Shown: in pieces, positions 36,460-45,487 of the stretch
Position numbering within the stretch: the stretch's first letter is position 1
How the letters are laid out: each line of letters begins with the position of its first letter
NCBI GenBank assembly: GCA_018371275.1
Contig: JAHALF010000009.1
Span: forward strand, 21,467 to 85,466
Direction: 5' to 3'
Source: Clostridiales bacterium
Lineage (GTDB): Bacteria > Bacillota > Clostridia > Lachnospirales > CAG-274
DNA: 64,000 nucleotides
Notes under the pieces: generated by a model
The model's database searches: none
Seen by the model: the letters and a program-made list of their open reading frames with translations, nothing else
Told to the model about the DNA's origin: nothing
Position numbers and translations under genes: made by a program

Positions 36460-37233
36460 ATGAGTAGGGATATAAAATTATTACACCCAGAAGTACAAGA
36501 TATAATACCTAAATTTTTAGAAGAGTGTAAAAAACAAGGACTTATAGTTAAGGTAACAGATACATTAAGAACTAGAGAAGAACAAAATAAGTTATATGCT
36601 AAAGGTAGAACTGAACCCGGAAATATTGTTACAAATGCAAAATATCCAGAATCTAATCATAACTGGGGTATGGCCTTTGATATTTGTAGAGATGATGGTA
36701 AAGGCGCTTATTATGATGCTGATGATTGGTTTAAAAAAGTAGGCCAAGTAGGTAAAAAAGTTGGATTAACTTGGGGAGGAGATTGGAAAATATTTCCTGA
36801 CAAACCACACTTTGAACTTAATAAATACGGTACAATATCAACTTTAAGGGCAAGATATAAAATGCCAGAAAATTTTAGAAAAACGTGGGAACCAGTAGAG
36901 GAAGTGGGAAAATATATGTTTGTAGAGAGAATTTATAGTTATAATGGTAAAGCTAAATCTTTTAATGTTATAAATGAAAATGGAGAAAATTATATAAAGG
37001 TCAGAGATTTAGCAGAGTTATTAAATAAAAGTATTAGTTATGATAGTAATACTAAAATAACTAATTTAGATGATATACTTAACAATGTTAAAGTGGAAGT
37101 TGGAAATATAAAAACAACTGTTAAAGCTATTAATAGTGGTGGTTTTAATTTTGTTAAGGTTAGAGATTTAGCTGATGTTTTAGGGTTTGAAATAGGATAT
37201 AATGAAACTAATAAAAGCATATTATTAAACTAA
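36460..37233 (+). CDS. M15 peptidase endolysin with copper-amine-oxidase-like repeats
   Basis: A 257-residue protein. Residues 1-130 match M15 (VanY/Ply500-like) peptidases: zinc ligands are visible in ESNHNWGMAFDI (His and Asp) and DKPHFEL (His). They cut the peptide part of peptidoglycan. Residues about 152-257 carry two copies of a 'VRDLAxLLN/VLG' module as in copper amine oxidase-like N-terminal domains (NYIKVRDLAELLNKSI and NFVKVRDLADVLGFEI), which are wall-binding in many Clostridia. The RBS is AAAGGAG. It stands directly after the holin as in phage lysis cassettes and is intact. Confidence 0.85.
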   Translation: MSRDIKLLHPEVQDIIPKFLEECKKQGLIVKVTDTLRTREEQNKLYAKGRTEPGNIVTNAKYPESNHNWGMAFDICRDDGKGAYYDADDWFKKVGQVGKKVGLTWGGDWKIFPDKPHFELNKYGTISTLRARYKMPENFRKTWEPVEEVGKYMFVERIYSYNGKAKSFNVINENGENYIKVRDLAELLNKSISYDSNTKITNLDDILNNVKVEVGNIKTTVKAINSGGFNFVKVRDLADVLGFEIGYNETNKSILLN

Positions 37234-37281
37234 AAAATCTATTATTGATAAATTAAAGTTACTTAAGAAGTAGGTGTTAGT

Positions 37282-37756
37282 ATGAATATTTTTGAAAAAA
37301 GGATAAACTTTATAATATCTACTATAATAGCTATTTTGTTATCTATTTATGGTGTTTAGTTGCTAAATAACATAAGGTTTTAAATAATAATTCAAATAAA
37401 ATAACACTAAAAAACGAGGATAATTCTAAAAAAGAAAATACTATAAATTCACAATCTAAAAAACTTGGATAGATTATTTCCTAGAGGATGAATTTGCAGA
37501 GTTAGAATTAAGTAAAATACATATTACAAAGAAGGAACATGTAAAAGGTCAAATTATTTTCAATAAGAAATTTGTTGTAATAAAGCTAATAGTAGTAAGA
37601 AGAATAGATGAATATAATCATACTCTTATTTTAGGATTCAGAGAATTTGTTTATTCTAAAATATTAGATATCCTTAAAATTAAAGTTTTGGTAACTGAAT
37701 TAAATAATAAAGAGTTTAAAAATAGGTATCTATCTGATAAATTTAATAATAATTAG
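37282..37756 (+). pseudogene. Frameshifted remnant of a membrane-anchored gene
   Basis: ATG 37282 opens a 25-residue hydrophobic leader that meets TAG. Coding-like sequence continues in other frames: a Asn/Lys-rich stretch at about 37370-37465 and, after a shift in an A6 run near 37457, WIDYFLEDEFAELELS...HTLILGFREFVYSK to the stop at 37756. At least two frameshifts and stops interrupt it. The family is not recognised. It lies between the endolysin and a terminator. Confidence 0.5.
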
Positions 37757-37784
37757 ATAATAAAAACTTAGGATAATATTTATT

Positions 37785-37829
37785 AAATAGGGAAGAAAAT
37801 TTATGATTTTATCTTCCCTATTTTTATTA
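37785..37829 (+). terminator. Terminator after the lysis module
   Basis: AAATAGGGAAGA (37785-37796) pairs with TCTTCCCTATTT (37812-37823), followed by T-rich sequence. The next 260 bases (37830-38090) are extremely AT-rich and show no feature I can support. Confidence 0.82.
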
Positions 37830-38109
37830 TTAAAATGAATATTATATATTAATTTTAAAAATAATATACAAAATATATAAAAATATTATTATATAAGATA
37901 TAAAATTGTAATAAATACTAAAAATTTATTTATAAACTTATTTCCATAAAGTTATATGATATATATAAAATACGGTAAATATATGGAAAATACTGAGTTT
38001 TTTGATTTTTAAATTTACAAAAATAAAAAATTTTGAAAGTTAAAAATTTTTTACAAATATGATACTATAATCTTTTAAATAAAAATTAATATAAAGGAGG
38101 GGTTAAAAT

Positions 38110-38622
38110 TGCTTGGAAAAAAGTACAAAATCCAACAATATTAGCAAACTTAAATGAAAGTGTAGAATTAACTAAATAGGTATATGATTTAGATATGACA
38201 GAAGAAGGTAAACTTACACAAAATATTAATTTATCAAATATAAATGGGAAATCAGCACAATTACAAGTAGGTTCAAAGGTTGAAACAGTAAATGGTCCAA
38301 CAGTAGCATTAGATATACCTGAATATATAAATAAAAGTAATAATTCAGTATATGTACCATTGATATTTGTTTCTTTAGAACTAGTTGGGGAAGATAATAT
38401 GATGTGGGATTTAAATACAAAAACTTTTGCTATATTTAAAGATAACAAATCAATAAAATTTACAGCAGGAAATAATAATATGATTATTGATGGGAAGTCT
38501 ATTGATATGGGTAATATTATAAGCCCAATAATTAAAAGAAGTACGAGTATTTGTACTATTTAGACTATTAGGAATCAATGTTAATCGGGATAAAAATACC
38601 AAAACTGTTATATATAATTAAT
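38110..38622 (+). pseudogene. Copper amine oxidase-like domain protein, disrupted
   Basis: An RBS (AAAGGAGGGG at 38095) precedes a frame that reads AWKKVQNPTILANLNES... with an in-frame TAG at 38177-38179, then MTEEGKLTQN through NINGKSAQLQVGSK, YVPLIFVSLELVGEDNMMWD and FAIFKDNKSIKFTAGNN. This is the pattern of the copper amine oxidase-like (stalk) domain. A frameshift near 38550 moves the ending to another frame (FRLLGINVNRDKNTKTVIYN). It is related in type to the C-terminal repeats of the endolysin. Confidence 0.65.
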
Positions 38623-38629
38623 ATATAAA

Positions 38630-38689
38630 GGGTTTACACTGTTTTTAGTGGTGGTTAAAGAAATAACCAAGGTTAAACAGTATGAACCC
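38630..38689. repeat. 60-bp cruciform repeat, copy 2
   Basis: The same 60-base length and layout as copy 1. The ends are GGGTTTACACTG and CAGTATGAACCC, with a perfect inner stem TGGTTA-AAGAAA-TAACCA. The outer stem has mismatches here, but the inner stem is better than in copy 1, which suggests that the structure matters. Confidence 0.72.
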
Positions 38690-38712
38690 AAATAATTTTG
38701 TGAGATAAAAAA

Positions 38713-38769
38713 GTTGTATACTGTTTTTCTTCTGTTAATTTTTTTGTATTACATAAAACAGTATACAAC
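38713..38769. repeat. Cruciform repeat, copy 3 (divergent centre)
   Basis: GTTGTATACTG (38713-38723) and CAGTATACAAC (38759-38769) form a perfect 11-bp outer stem. The middle differs from copies 1 and 2. It lies between copy 2 and the 3' end of the toxin gene and may act as that gene's terminator on the minus strand. Confidence 0.65.
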
Positions 38770-38832
38770 CATAATAAATAACATTTTTTCTATTTTAATA
38801 TTTTTTATAAATAAATTAATTTATTATAAACT

Positions 38833-41800
38833 TTAATTATCTCCAGAATATTGTGGAATTTCTTTCATAAATGAAATTAAATCCATATCTTTACTGTTAT
38901 AAACTTTAACATCATTTATATCTTCATAAAATACCGGTTCTCCTCCTCCAATAGAAATAATAACTTCTTTATCATTATTCCTATTAAATACATCTAAAAT
39001 AGTAAATATTTTATTTTTATCATTTTGTGAGCTATAAATTATTAAATTTGAACCTTCTACATCCCATTTCAAATTATCTTTATTAAAAGGTAAATATAGC
39101 ACTAAAGGTTTACCATTTGATCTAGTTGGTAATAGGATATCAACTTTAGTAATTTCTTCTTTTATATTGTTTTTAATAGTCTCTGTAAAATATCTAAATA
39201 AAATTCTATTTGTATCAAAATTACAATTTATTAGTACGCTTTCTATAAATCCTTCTAAATTAATAATATCTGATTCTGATAATACAATATAATCAGTTTT
39301 ATTAGGATTTTGTTTTCTACTTAAAATTAGCTCTTTTTTACCCAATGAATTAAATATAAAATGGTTTTTTTCTTTAGTAAATTTTACTTCTGATTCCCAT
39401 TCACCATATGCAAGATAATAGTCATCTTTATTAAAAATAAAATTTAATTTTCTTCCAAATAAATCTGTACCTGAAATAAATAAATCTGGAGTAATTTTAT
39501 GATTTAATTTTAAATTTTGTAAAGGATAAGAAACAGAAATAACATCTTTAATAAACTTATTATATATATAATCATAAACCCTTGAAATTATTTTTCTTTT
39601 TCCCTCTTCAGTAGTATGATCTATACTTTTATCAGCGTTAAAGAGTCCATAAAGTGTATACTCACCTTTTAAAGCAAATATAAATTCTGATAACACAATT
39701 TGTGTTAATTTAATACTTCTTAAAGTTATGTTATCTTTATCAATTATTTTTAATAAATATTCATTTTTTTCATCTTCTGAAACCTGTAAATTTGCGTTAT
39801 TAACAACACTAAAACCTTTAACAAGATAATCGTTTGATTTAGTTTCTTCATTGTATTTTTTTAATAATGTTGATTCTTTTCTATCAAAATTGAATATAAC
39901 TGGTTTATCATTAAAGTTTTTATCATATATTACACCTAAATAATTAATTCCTTCGTCAGTATATTTTTCAATTGACATAATATATTCATCTTTTATTAAA
40001 TTTAAAGAACCCCTTACTTCTCCTATTCTTGGAAGCATTTTGATTGAGGATAAATTTCTGTTAATATTTATATTAACATTTTCTAAAACTTCTGAAGATA
40101 ACCCAAAATTTTTAAGAAAAGCTAATAATTCTAGTAGTTCTAAAATTGCATATTGCATATTAAATGATATTATAACACTTTCTATTTTACATTCATTTAA
40201 ATCTAATTTAAGTATAATATCCAGTTCTTTATAATCACTTTTATCTAATTCGGATTCCTCTAAAATTATGTTAATATTATAATACTTAAAAGTAATATAA
40301 AAGCTTTCATTGGTATAATCTTTAATATGTACTTTTTGCTTACCAATTCTTAAATTTATAGAATTGTCATTATTTTTTTCAAATCTAATAAGGTCATTAA
40401 GATTTGTTTTTATGTTATTTTTTGCCTCTTTATCATCTTTAATCTTTTCATCATATAATAAATTATCTATATTAAAAAACCACTTAGAATAATTTTTAAC
40501 TTCTTTATTAAAAGGTTCTATTTTTAAGTTTATTGGGATATGTTGAAATATATATGTATAATTTACACTATCTTCATATTTTATAGAATAAGACATTTTT
40601 TGTGCAACTTCTTCATTTCCCATGAGTGCTGATATAAAAGTCCTATCTTTATTATCACAAATTATATCTATATTTGTATTCATATATTCAGGTTCTAAAG
40701 CAGTTATTATTTTTTCTCCACCAGCTACATAAAATCTCCAATGAAAAGTTCTTCCCCCATAGTGTAATCGTATCTTATCTAGAGTATCTTCACCAGCACC
40801 TTTCCATCTAGCTGAGCCATAAACAAAGTTATGATTAGTATAATATCGAACGTTAAGAGCACTTGGAAGCAATAATATTGATTTACTTAAGTCATTTTGT
40901 CTCATATCAGAAAATATAATGTTAGAAAACTCAATTGGTTCACCTTTGTTATCGGCCTCTGGCGAAGCAAAATAAGTTGGATAGGAACTATTTTCACTTG
41001 AAACTATTGACCCTCCGTGCATTTTCGAAATATACATATTACCAACTTTAACTGTGTCTAATTTTAGATTTATTTCTGTAAGTGGGACTAATGGACTAGG
41101 TATTAAAACGTTTCCCTCATCGTTTAGTTTATAATAACCTTTTGTTCTAATTTGATTTAAATTTTCAAAAAATTTAATTACTTCTTGAGAACTATATTTA
41201 ATTCTTAAAATATTATTTACTAATGATGGTAATCCAAAACTTATGCCCGCTATTGGAACAGCAATAATTCCTAAAACCTCTGATGTTAGGGTTGCTCCTG
41301 TAAAATATGCGATAGTTGAAGCTAAACTTAAAGAAAAATTTACTGATGTAATTCCAACATTGGCTTCATAAATTTCTTTTTCAAATTCAGTATGTGCATG
41401 AACTAATTCATATATAGATGAGCCTAAATTTATACTATCAAATAAAAAGTTTAAAAACTGTAATTTTTCTATTATCCTAGGCAATAAGCTTACTGGGTGC
41501 TGTATAAAATTATTAACAATTTTAATAATACTACTTGCATCTGATAATACCCCTAATGAAGTAGAAGAAAGTTGAGTATATACTTGTATTTGCATAGCTA
41601 TGTTTAAATTAGACATGTTCTCTTTTGAATGGGTATAATCTAATAATGTTTGTAATAAAAATGCTGCATTTAGTGTTGAAGTATGTAAAGATACATCTTG
41701 AAAATTTTCATATTTATATATAAAATTACCTTCAGAAAATTTTAATACATTGTTCTTTACAACATCTATAATATCTTTTGAAATATTTTTATATCTTTCA

Positions 41801-44598
41801 AAACTTTCTTTCTCTGTTATAATTGTTGTTTTATCTCCAGTATTTTTATTTATAAGAGATAAAGAAAATTTGTCTTCAAGCCTTTCTAATGAATTTAAAT
41901 CTGGAAAATAGTCTTCAGATAAATTATTTTCTTTTATAATATCATTAAAATCTTCATTTAGTTCTTCTAATAGAAATAAAGATTCATTAATATTTATAAA
42001 TTCATCTTGTACTTCAGTATTAAAAACTCCTATATCCTGATCTTTTACTGATTCTAAAAAAATATTCTCATAATCTAAAAATACACCTAATTCATCTAAC
42101 ATTGAGTTAGGTATACTTTGCTCTGAAGTACTTGGTAAGTTAGTTGAGTCTTCCAATAAATTACGTATTTCTAAAGATTCTTTTATTTTTTTTGCTCTTA
42201 TTATTATTTTACCATCTTTATCATATTTTATTAAATATCTTGGGATAATCCCTCTTAATACAGCATCTTCTTTATCTAAAGCTAAAGAATGAAATGGATT
42301 TATATTTGTCCTTCCAGCTTTCTTTGATATAGAGTAAGAGGAAGTTGCTATAGAAATATTTTCTATACTTGAATTAACCAACTTCCTAATGTAATTATCT
42401 GTATCTTTTATAATTTTTAAAAACATTACTGGATAAGTATCCTCTAAGCCAACTCTAAGATTAAAGTTTTTGCAGGAAAAAAAGCTAACTTCTAATTGTT
42501 TTATTTCTTTAAAGGTATTATATACTTCCTTTATATACGTGTTAATAAATTCCATAAGTTCACTTGGGGATCTTTTGCTAACAGTATTAACACTTCCATG
42601 ACCTAAAAGACTTATCTTCATTTTCTTAAAACCTTTTAAATGATTTGAAATGTTAGATATAGTATCTTTTGATACAACTTGCATTGTTTCCATATCTAAG
42701 TAATATACAATACCCGAATTTTTACCTGTTTCTATTAATATTGAATTTTCAGGATACTTAGAAAATATCTCTTTTGCTGTGTTATATGTAACATCATCAT
42801 CTTGTAATTTAAGGATTATATTTACATAATCTTTTTCATATCTAAATCTCTCTTTATCATTAACTAATTTTGTTAAAGAAGCAGTACTTATTTGTTGTTG
42901 AACAGGATTTGCATGTTCTAAAATTGTAATACCTAATTTTTTTGAAGTATTAATATAATGATTTAAACCTGAATTATAAATTGCACTATCTCTTTTCAAA
43001 GCTTGGTCTGAAAAGTATGTTACTTCAATTTTAGGTAAAGTAAATAGTATATATAATCTATTATTGTATACTTCTTTTACGGCAATATTATTAAAATTTT
43101 CAAATTCTAAAATATTTTTTATTGCGGCTCTTAATACTTTATGCCCATTCAAATATTGAGAAGGGTGGTATTGATAGTCTACATCTAAAAATCCATTTTC
43201 CATATAATATCTTATAGAAAGTAAGAATTCTTTAAGCTCTTTATTAGTTGTTGTTTTTATTTCATTAATTAAAGATAATCTTGCACCATCATAGGTATTA
43301 TTTTTAAGTTCGATCATGTTATATAGTTCATTTAATATTGAGTATCTAATTCTAACTTGTTCTACTATAGCACTTGTTGCTAAAGAGTCTTTATGAGCAG
43401 CAATTAAAGGGTTTTCATAAGTTGATTTAATATCTGTTAAAAAAGCTAATTCTGATGTGTTTAAATCTCCAATTTTTTCAAATATCTCATCTGGATTTTT
43501 AAATTTATTTAAAGACTCTGACATAGAGGCTTTTACTTCATTACTTAACTCATTATTATATATATTGATTCCTCTGACATTTTCTTTGTCAAATCCTTTT
43601 ACATAATTTTTATTTTTCATTATAGCAATTAGTTTTAATTGTTGTATAGTATCTTTTGAAAATTTTCGAATATTAGGTGGTATAGGAATACCTGAAAATA
43701 TATTTTTTTTAATACTTGGAAGGTAATTTATATCTATATAAACACCTCCAACTTTATGTAAAATATTTAATTTAAGTATATTAACTGCATCATAAATATT
43801 AAGTCTTCTAAATAATTCTATTTCATATATTTTGTAATCTATTTCATTGTTAAAGTTAGACATTAAATTTGTTCTTATATCTATTGCCCCGAGTTTTTTA
43901 AAATAATCATTATATTTATTTATTTCTTCTTTAAAAATTTCTTCTTTATAGTTATAATTTTTAACTAAAAATTCTTTTACAATATCATTAAATTCAATGT
44001 TTTCATTAAGTAGAATTTGTTCTTCAAAAAATTTGTTAAATTCTTTTTTCATTTTATAAATAATTTTGATAGATTCATTAGAAAAAGTTGATTCGTGAAA
44101 GGCATATAAATCTTCATACTTTTCTTTTAACTTTTTAATTACTTCTTCTCCAGAAAAATCTTTAAAAAATTTAAGAAGAATATTTGCTGCATAAGCCTGA
44201 CTATCATAATATAACTCAAATTTATATTCAGGGTTTAAATCTTTCCAAAATTTAAAATACGATTCTAGTTCTTCTGTAAATATATTTCCTTCAGCAACGG
44301 TAAATGCTTCTTTTTTTATTTTAGTATTTCTATGTAATTTATAAAGATCTAAAAATTCTTTTTTGGCTTGATTACTTAGATTTTCCAACTCATAATTTTT
44401 TTTAGAATGGGGATAAACTTTTATAAATATTTCTACACTCTTTACAATATCTTTTAGAAATTGATATTTTTCTTTTAAAGTTGAATTACCATCTAAGCGA
44501 TTATACTTTTTTAAGTTTTCTATTACATTTGCATATTCTGGTTCTTTTATTAAAGAATAATTGCTTATTTTATTAGTGAACTCTTTTACTGTTATCAT
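38833..44598 (-). CDS. Large clostridial toxin homologue (TcdA/TcdB/TpeL family), without CROP repeats
   Basis: A 1921-residue single-chain toxin homologue. By comparison with remembered TcdB: residues about 1-90 match the membrane-localisation bundle; 90-550 the glucosyltransferase domain (FWKDLNPEYKFELYYDSQAY, then ILHKVGGVYIDINYLPSI); 555/556 is a Leu-Gly at the place of the autoprocessing site; about 560-800 is the cysteine protease with Asp in LQDDDV (600-602), His667 (LLGHGS) and Cys709 (FFSCKN); 975-1130 is the pore region (STLNAAFLLQTLLDY, VPIAGISFGLPSLVNN). The remainder matches the delivery/receptor-binding part and ends before CROPs would begin. Key transferase residues are altered (see findings). 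The start ATG 44598 has GGAGGG 10 bases upstream; ATG 44622 has none. Confidence 0.93.
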   Translation of the reverse strand: MITVKEFTNKISNYSLIKEPEYANVIENLKKYNRLDGNSTLKEKYQFLKDIVKSVEIFIKVYPHSKKNYELENLSNQAKKEFLDLYKLHRNTKIKKEAFTVAEGNIFTEELESYFKFWKDLNPEYKFELYYDSQAYAANILLKFFKDFSGEEVIKKLKEKYEDLYAFHESTFSNESIKIIYKMKKEFNKFFEEQILLNENIEFNDIVKEFLVKNYNYKEEIFKEEINKYNDYFKKLGAIDIRTNLMSNFNNEIDYKIYEIELFRRLNIYDAVNILKLNILHKVGGVYIDINYLPSIKKNIFSGIPIPPNIRKFSKDTIQQLKLIAIMKNKNYVKGFDKENVRGINIYNNELSNEVKASMSESLNKFKNPDEIFEKIGDLNTSELAFLTDIKSTYENPLIAAHKDSLATSAIVEQVRIRYSILNELYNMIELKNNTYDGARLSLINEIKTTTNKELKEFLLSIRYYMENGFLDVDYQYHPSQYLNGHKVLRAAIKNILEFENFNNIAVKEVYNNRLYILFTLPKIEVTYFSDQALKRDSAIYNSGLNHYINTSKKLGITILEHANPVQQQISTASLTKLVNDKERFRYEKDYVNIILKLQDDDVTYNTAKEIFSKYPENSILIETGKNSGIVYYLDMETMQVVSKDTISNISNHLKGFKKMKISLLGHGSVNTVSKRSPSELMEFINTYIKEVYNTFKEIKQLEVSFFSCKNFNLRVGLEDTYPVMFLKIIKDTDNYIRKLVNSSIENISIATSSYSISKKAGRTNINPFHSLALDKEDAVLRGIIPRYLIKYDKDGKIIIRAKKIKESLEIRNLLEDSTNLPSTSEQSIPNSMLDELGVFLDYENIFLESVKDQDIGVFNTEVQDEFININESLFLLEELNEDFNDIIKENNLSEDYFPDLNSLERLEDKFSLSLINKNTGDKTTIITEKESFERYKNISKDIIDVVKNNVLKFSEGNFIYKYENFQDVSLHTSTLNAAFLLQTLLDYTHSKENMSNLNIAMQIQVYTQLSSTSLGVLSDASSIIKIVNNFIQHPVSLLPRIIEKLQFLNFLFDSINLGSSIYELVHAHTEFEKEIYEANVGITSVNFSLSLASTIAYFTGATLTSEVLGIIAVPIAGISFGLPSLVNNILRIKYSSQEVIKFFENLNQIRTKGYYKLNDEGNVLIPSPLVPLTEINLKLDTVKVGNMYISKMHGGSIVSSENSSYPTYFASPEADNKGEPIEFSNIIFSDMRQNDLSKSILLLPSALNVRYYTNHNFVYGSARWKGAGEDTLDKIRLHYGGRTFHWRFYVAGGEKIITALEPEYMNTNIDIICDNKDRTFISALMGNEEVAQKMSYSIKYEDSVNYTYIFQHIPINLKIEPFNKEVKNYSKWFFNIDNLLYDEKIKDDKEAKNNIKTNLNDLIRFEKNNDNSINLRIGKQKVHIKDYTNESFYITFKYYNINIILEESELDKSDYKELDIILKLDLNECKIESVIISFNMQYAILELLELLAFLKNFGLSSEVLENVNININRNLSSIKMLPRIGEVRGSLNLIKDEYIMSIEKYTDEGINYLGVIYDKNFNDKPVIFNFDRKESTLLKKYNEETKSNDYLVKGFSVVNNANLQVSEDEKNEYLLKIIDKDNITLRSIKLTQIVLSEFIFALKGEYTLYGLFNADKSIDHTTEEGKRKIISRVYDYIYNKFIKDVISVSYPLQNLKLNHKITPDLFISGTDLFGRKLNFIFNKDDYYLAYGEWESEVKFTKEKNHFIFNSLGKKELILSRKQNPNKTDYIVLSESDIINLEGFIESVLINCNFDTNRILFRYFTETIKNNIKEEITKVDILLPTRSNGKPLVLYLPFNKDNLKWDVEGSNLIIYSSQNDKNKIFTILDVFNRNNDKEVIISIGGGEPVFYEDINDVKVYNSKDMDLISFMKEIPQYSGDN

Positions 44599-44724
44599 AA
44601 TTGCTAAACCCTCCATTTTCATAAAAATTTTTAATACCTTAATGATTATTTAAATATATAAGAATAATTTATTATAAAGTAAATTTGAGTTTGCAGATTC
44701 ATTATTCAGTATATATTATATGAT

Positions 44725-44799
44725 ACTATAAAATAATGTTTATGTAAATACTATAAAATAATGTTTATGCAAATAATGTAAAATACTATTTATATAAAT
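44725..44799. repeat. Three tandem 25-bp repeats upstream of the toxin gene
   Basis: Units 44725-44749 and 44750-44774 differ at one base; unit 44775-44799 has about five differences. Read toward the toxin (minus strand), each unit begins ATTTACATAAACATTATTTT or close to it, so TTTACA, TTTGCA and a TTTACA-like box recur every 25 bases, 130-200 bases before the start codon. TTTACA is the -35 element recognised by TcdR/BotR/TetR-type sigma factors, but the -10 here is unclear. Confidence 0.65.
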
Positions 44800-44940
44800 A
44801 GGTATTATTATGCATCTTCATCTTTCTTATACCCAACAAATTATCCTAATGGCTTAAGTTACCTACACTTTCTATATCCAACTTTTATATTATGAAAGCC
44901 TCATAATACTCTTATTATGTATAACTTTTTACAATTATAT

Positions 44941-45020
44941 AATTTAAAAATATCTGACCAAACAAATTAGCAATATTTTAAATTTAAAAATATCTAAACA
45001 AAATGGTAATAATACTTTAT
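44941..45020. repeat. 40-bp imperfect tandem repeat
   Basis: 44941-44980 and 44981-45020 both begin AATTTAAAAATATCT and end AATANTTTA-like. The repeat is AT-rich and non-coding, in the gap between the toxin and the TPR gene. Confidence 0.5.
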
Positions 45021-45487
45021 TATCATATATTAAACAAATAAAATAAAAAGGAAGTGAAAAAATATCTCTATATGAAAAAGATTTAAAATATAAATTTTTG
45101 CAGTTTTACAATAATAAAAATAGGGATAAAAAATACCAGTTTGATTTTCTTATAAGAGATAGAAATGTAGACTTAGTAAATAAAGAAGAAAAAATTTACA
45201 TAAAATAATAAAATACTTAAACTATACGCATAAAAAATACGAAAAGTTAATTTAAAAAATAAATTAAAATTAGCTGTATTTGTGTGATTATTGGCATAAA
45301 TAATATTTATATAATAATATGTAAGCAAATAAAAAATACTAATAAATCTAATGAATAAAAAATTACAATAGATTTATTAGTAAAATTTAACAGGTAAAAA
45401 ATGATTGATAAAAAATTTGTTTGTTAATATAACTTAATTTTAAAAAAATCACCATAATTATTGACAAACAATCTTTTTATTTTATTA
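45021..45487 (+). other. Gap with one decayed coding-like stretch
   Basis: Together with 44599-45020 this forms an 890-base gap. In the plus frame at about 45063-45209, SLYEKDLKYKFLQFYNNKNRD and a following basic/acidic stretch read like real protein before two stops. AAGGAAGTG precedes it, but there is no start codon at the right place. No family is recognised. At 45410-45475, ATTTGTTTGTTAAT and ATTGACAAACAAT can pair and may end the minus-strand TPR gene. Confidence 0.3.

Noticed and set aside
38195..38563. A complete 122-residue gene
   Set aside because: The family pattern extends upstream past a TAG and downstream into another frame, so it is the middle of a broken gene.
44725..44799. 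The 25-bp repeats as plasmid iterons or an origin
   Set aside because: There is no replication initiator gene nearby and the flanks are chromosomal-type genes; the location before a toxin gene fits regulation better.
44725..45020. Tandem repeats as a CRISPR array
   Set aside because: The 25-bp units are directly adjacent without unique spacers, and no cas genes are present.
45063..45209. A TcdR-type sigma factor gene
   Set aside because: The stretch is short, lacks a start codon and shows no convincing sigma region 2 or 4 pattern; kept only as a decayed coding scrap.
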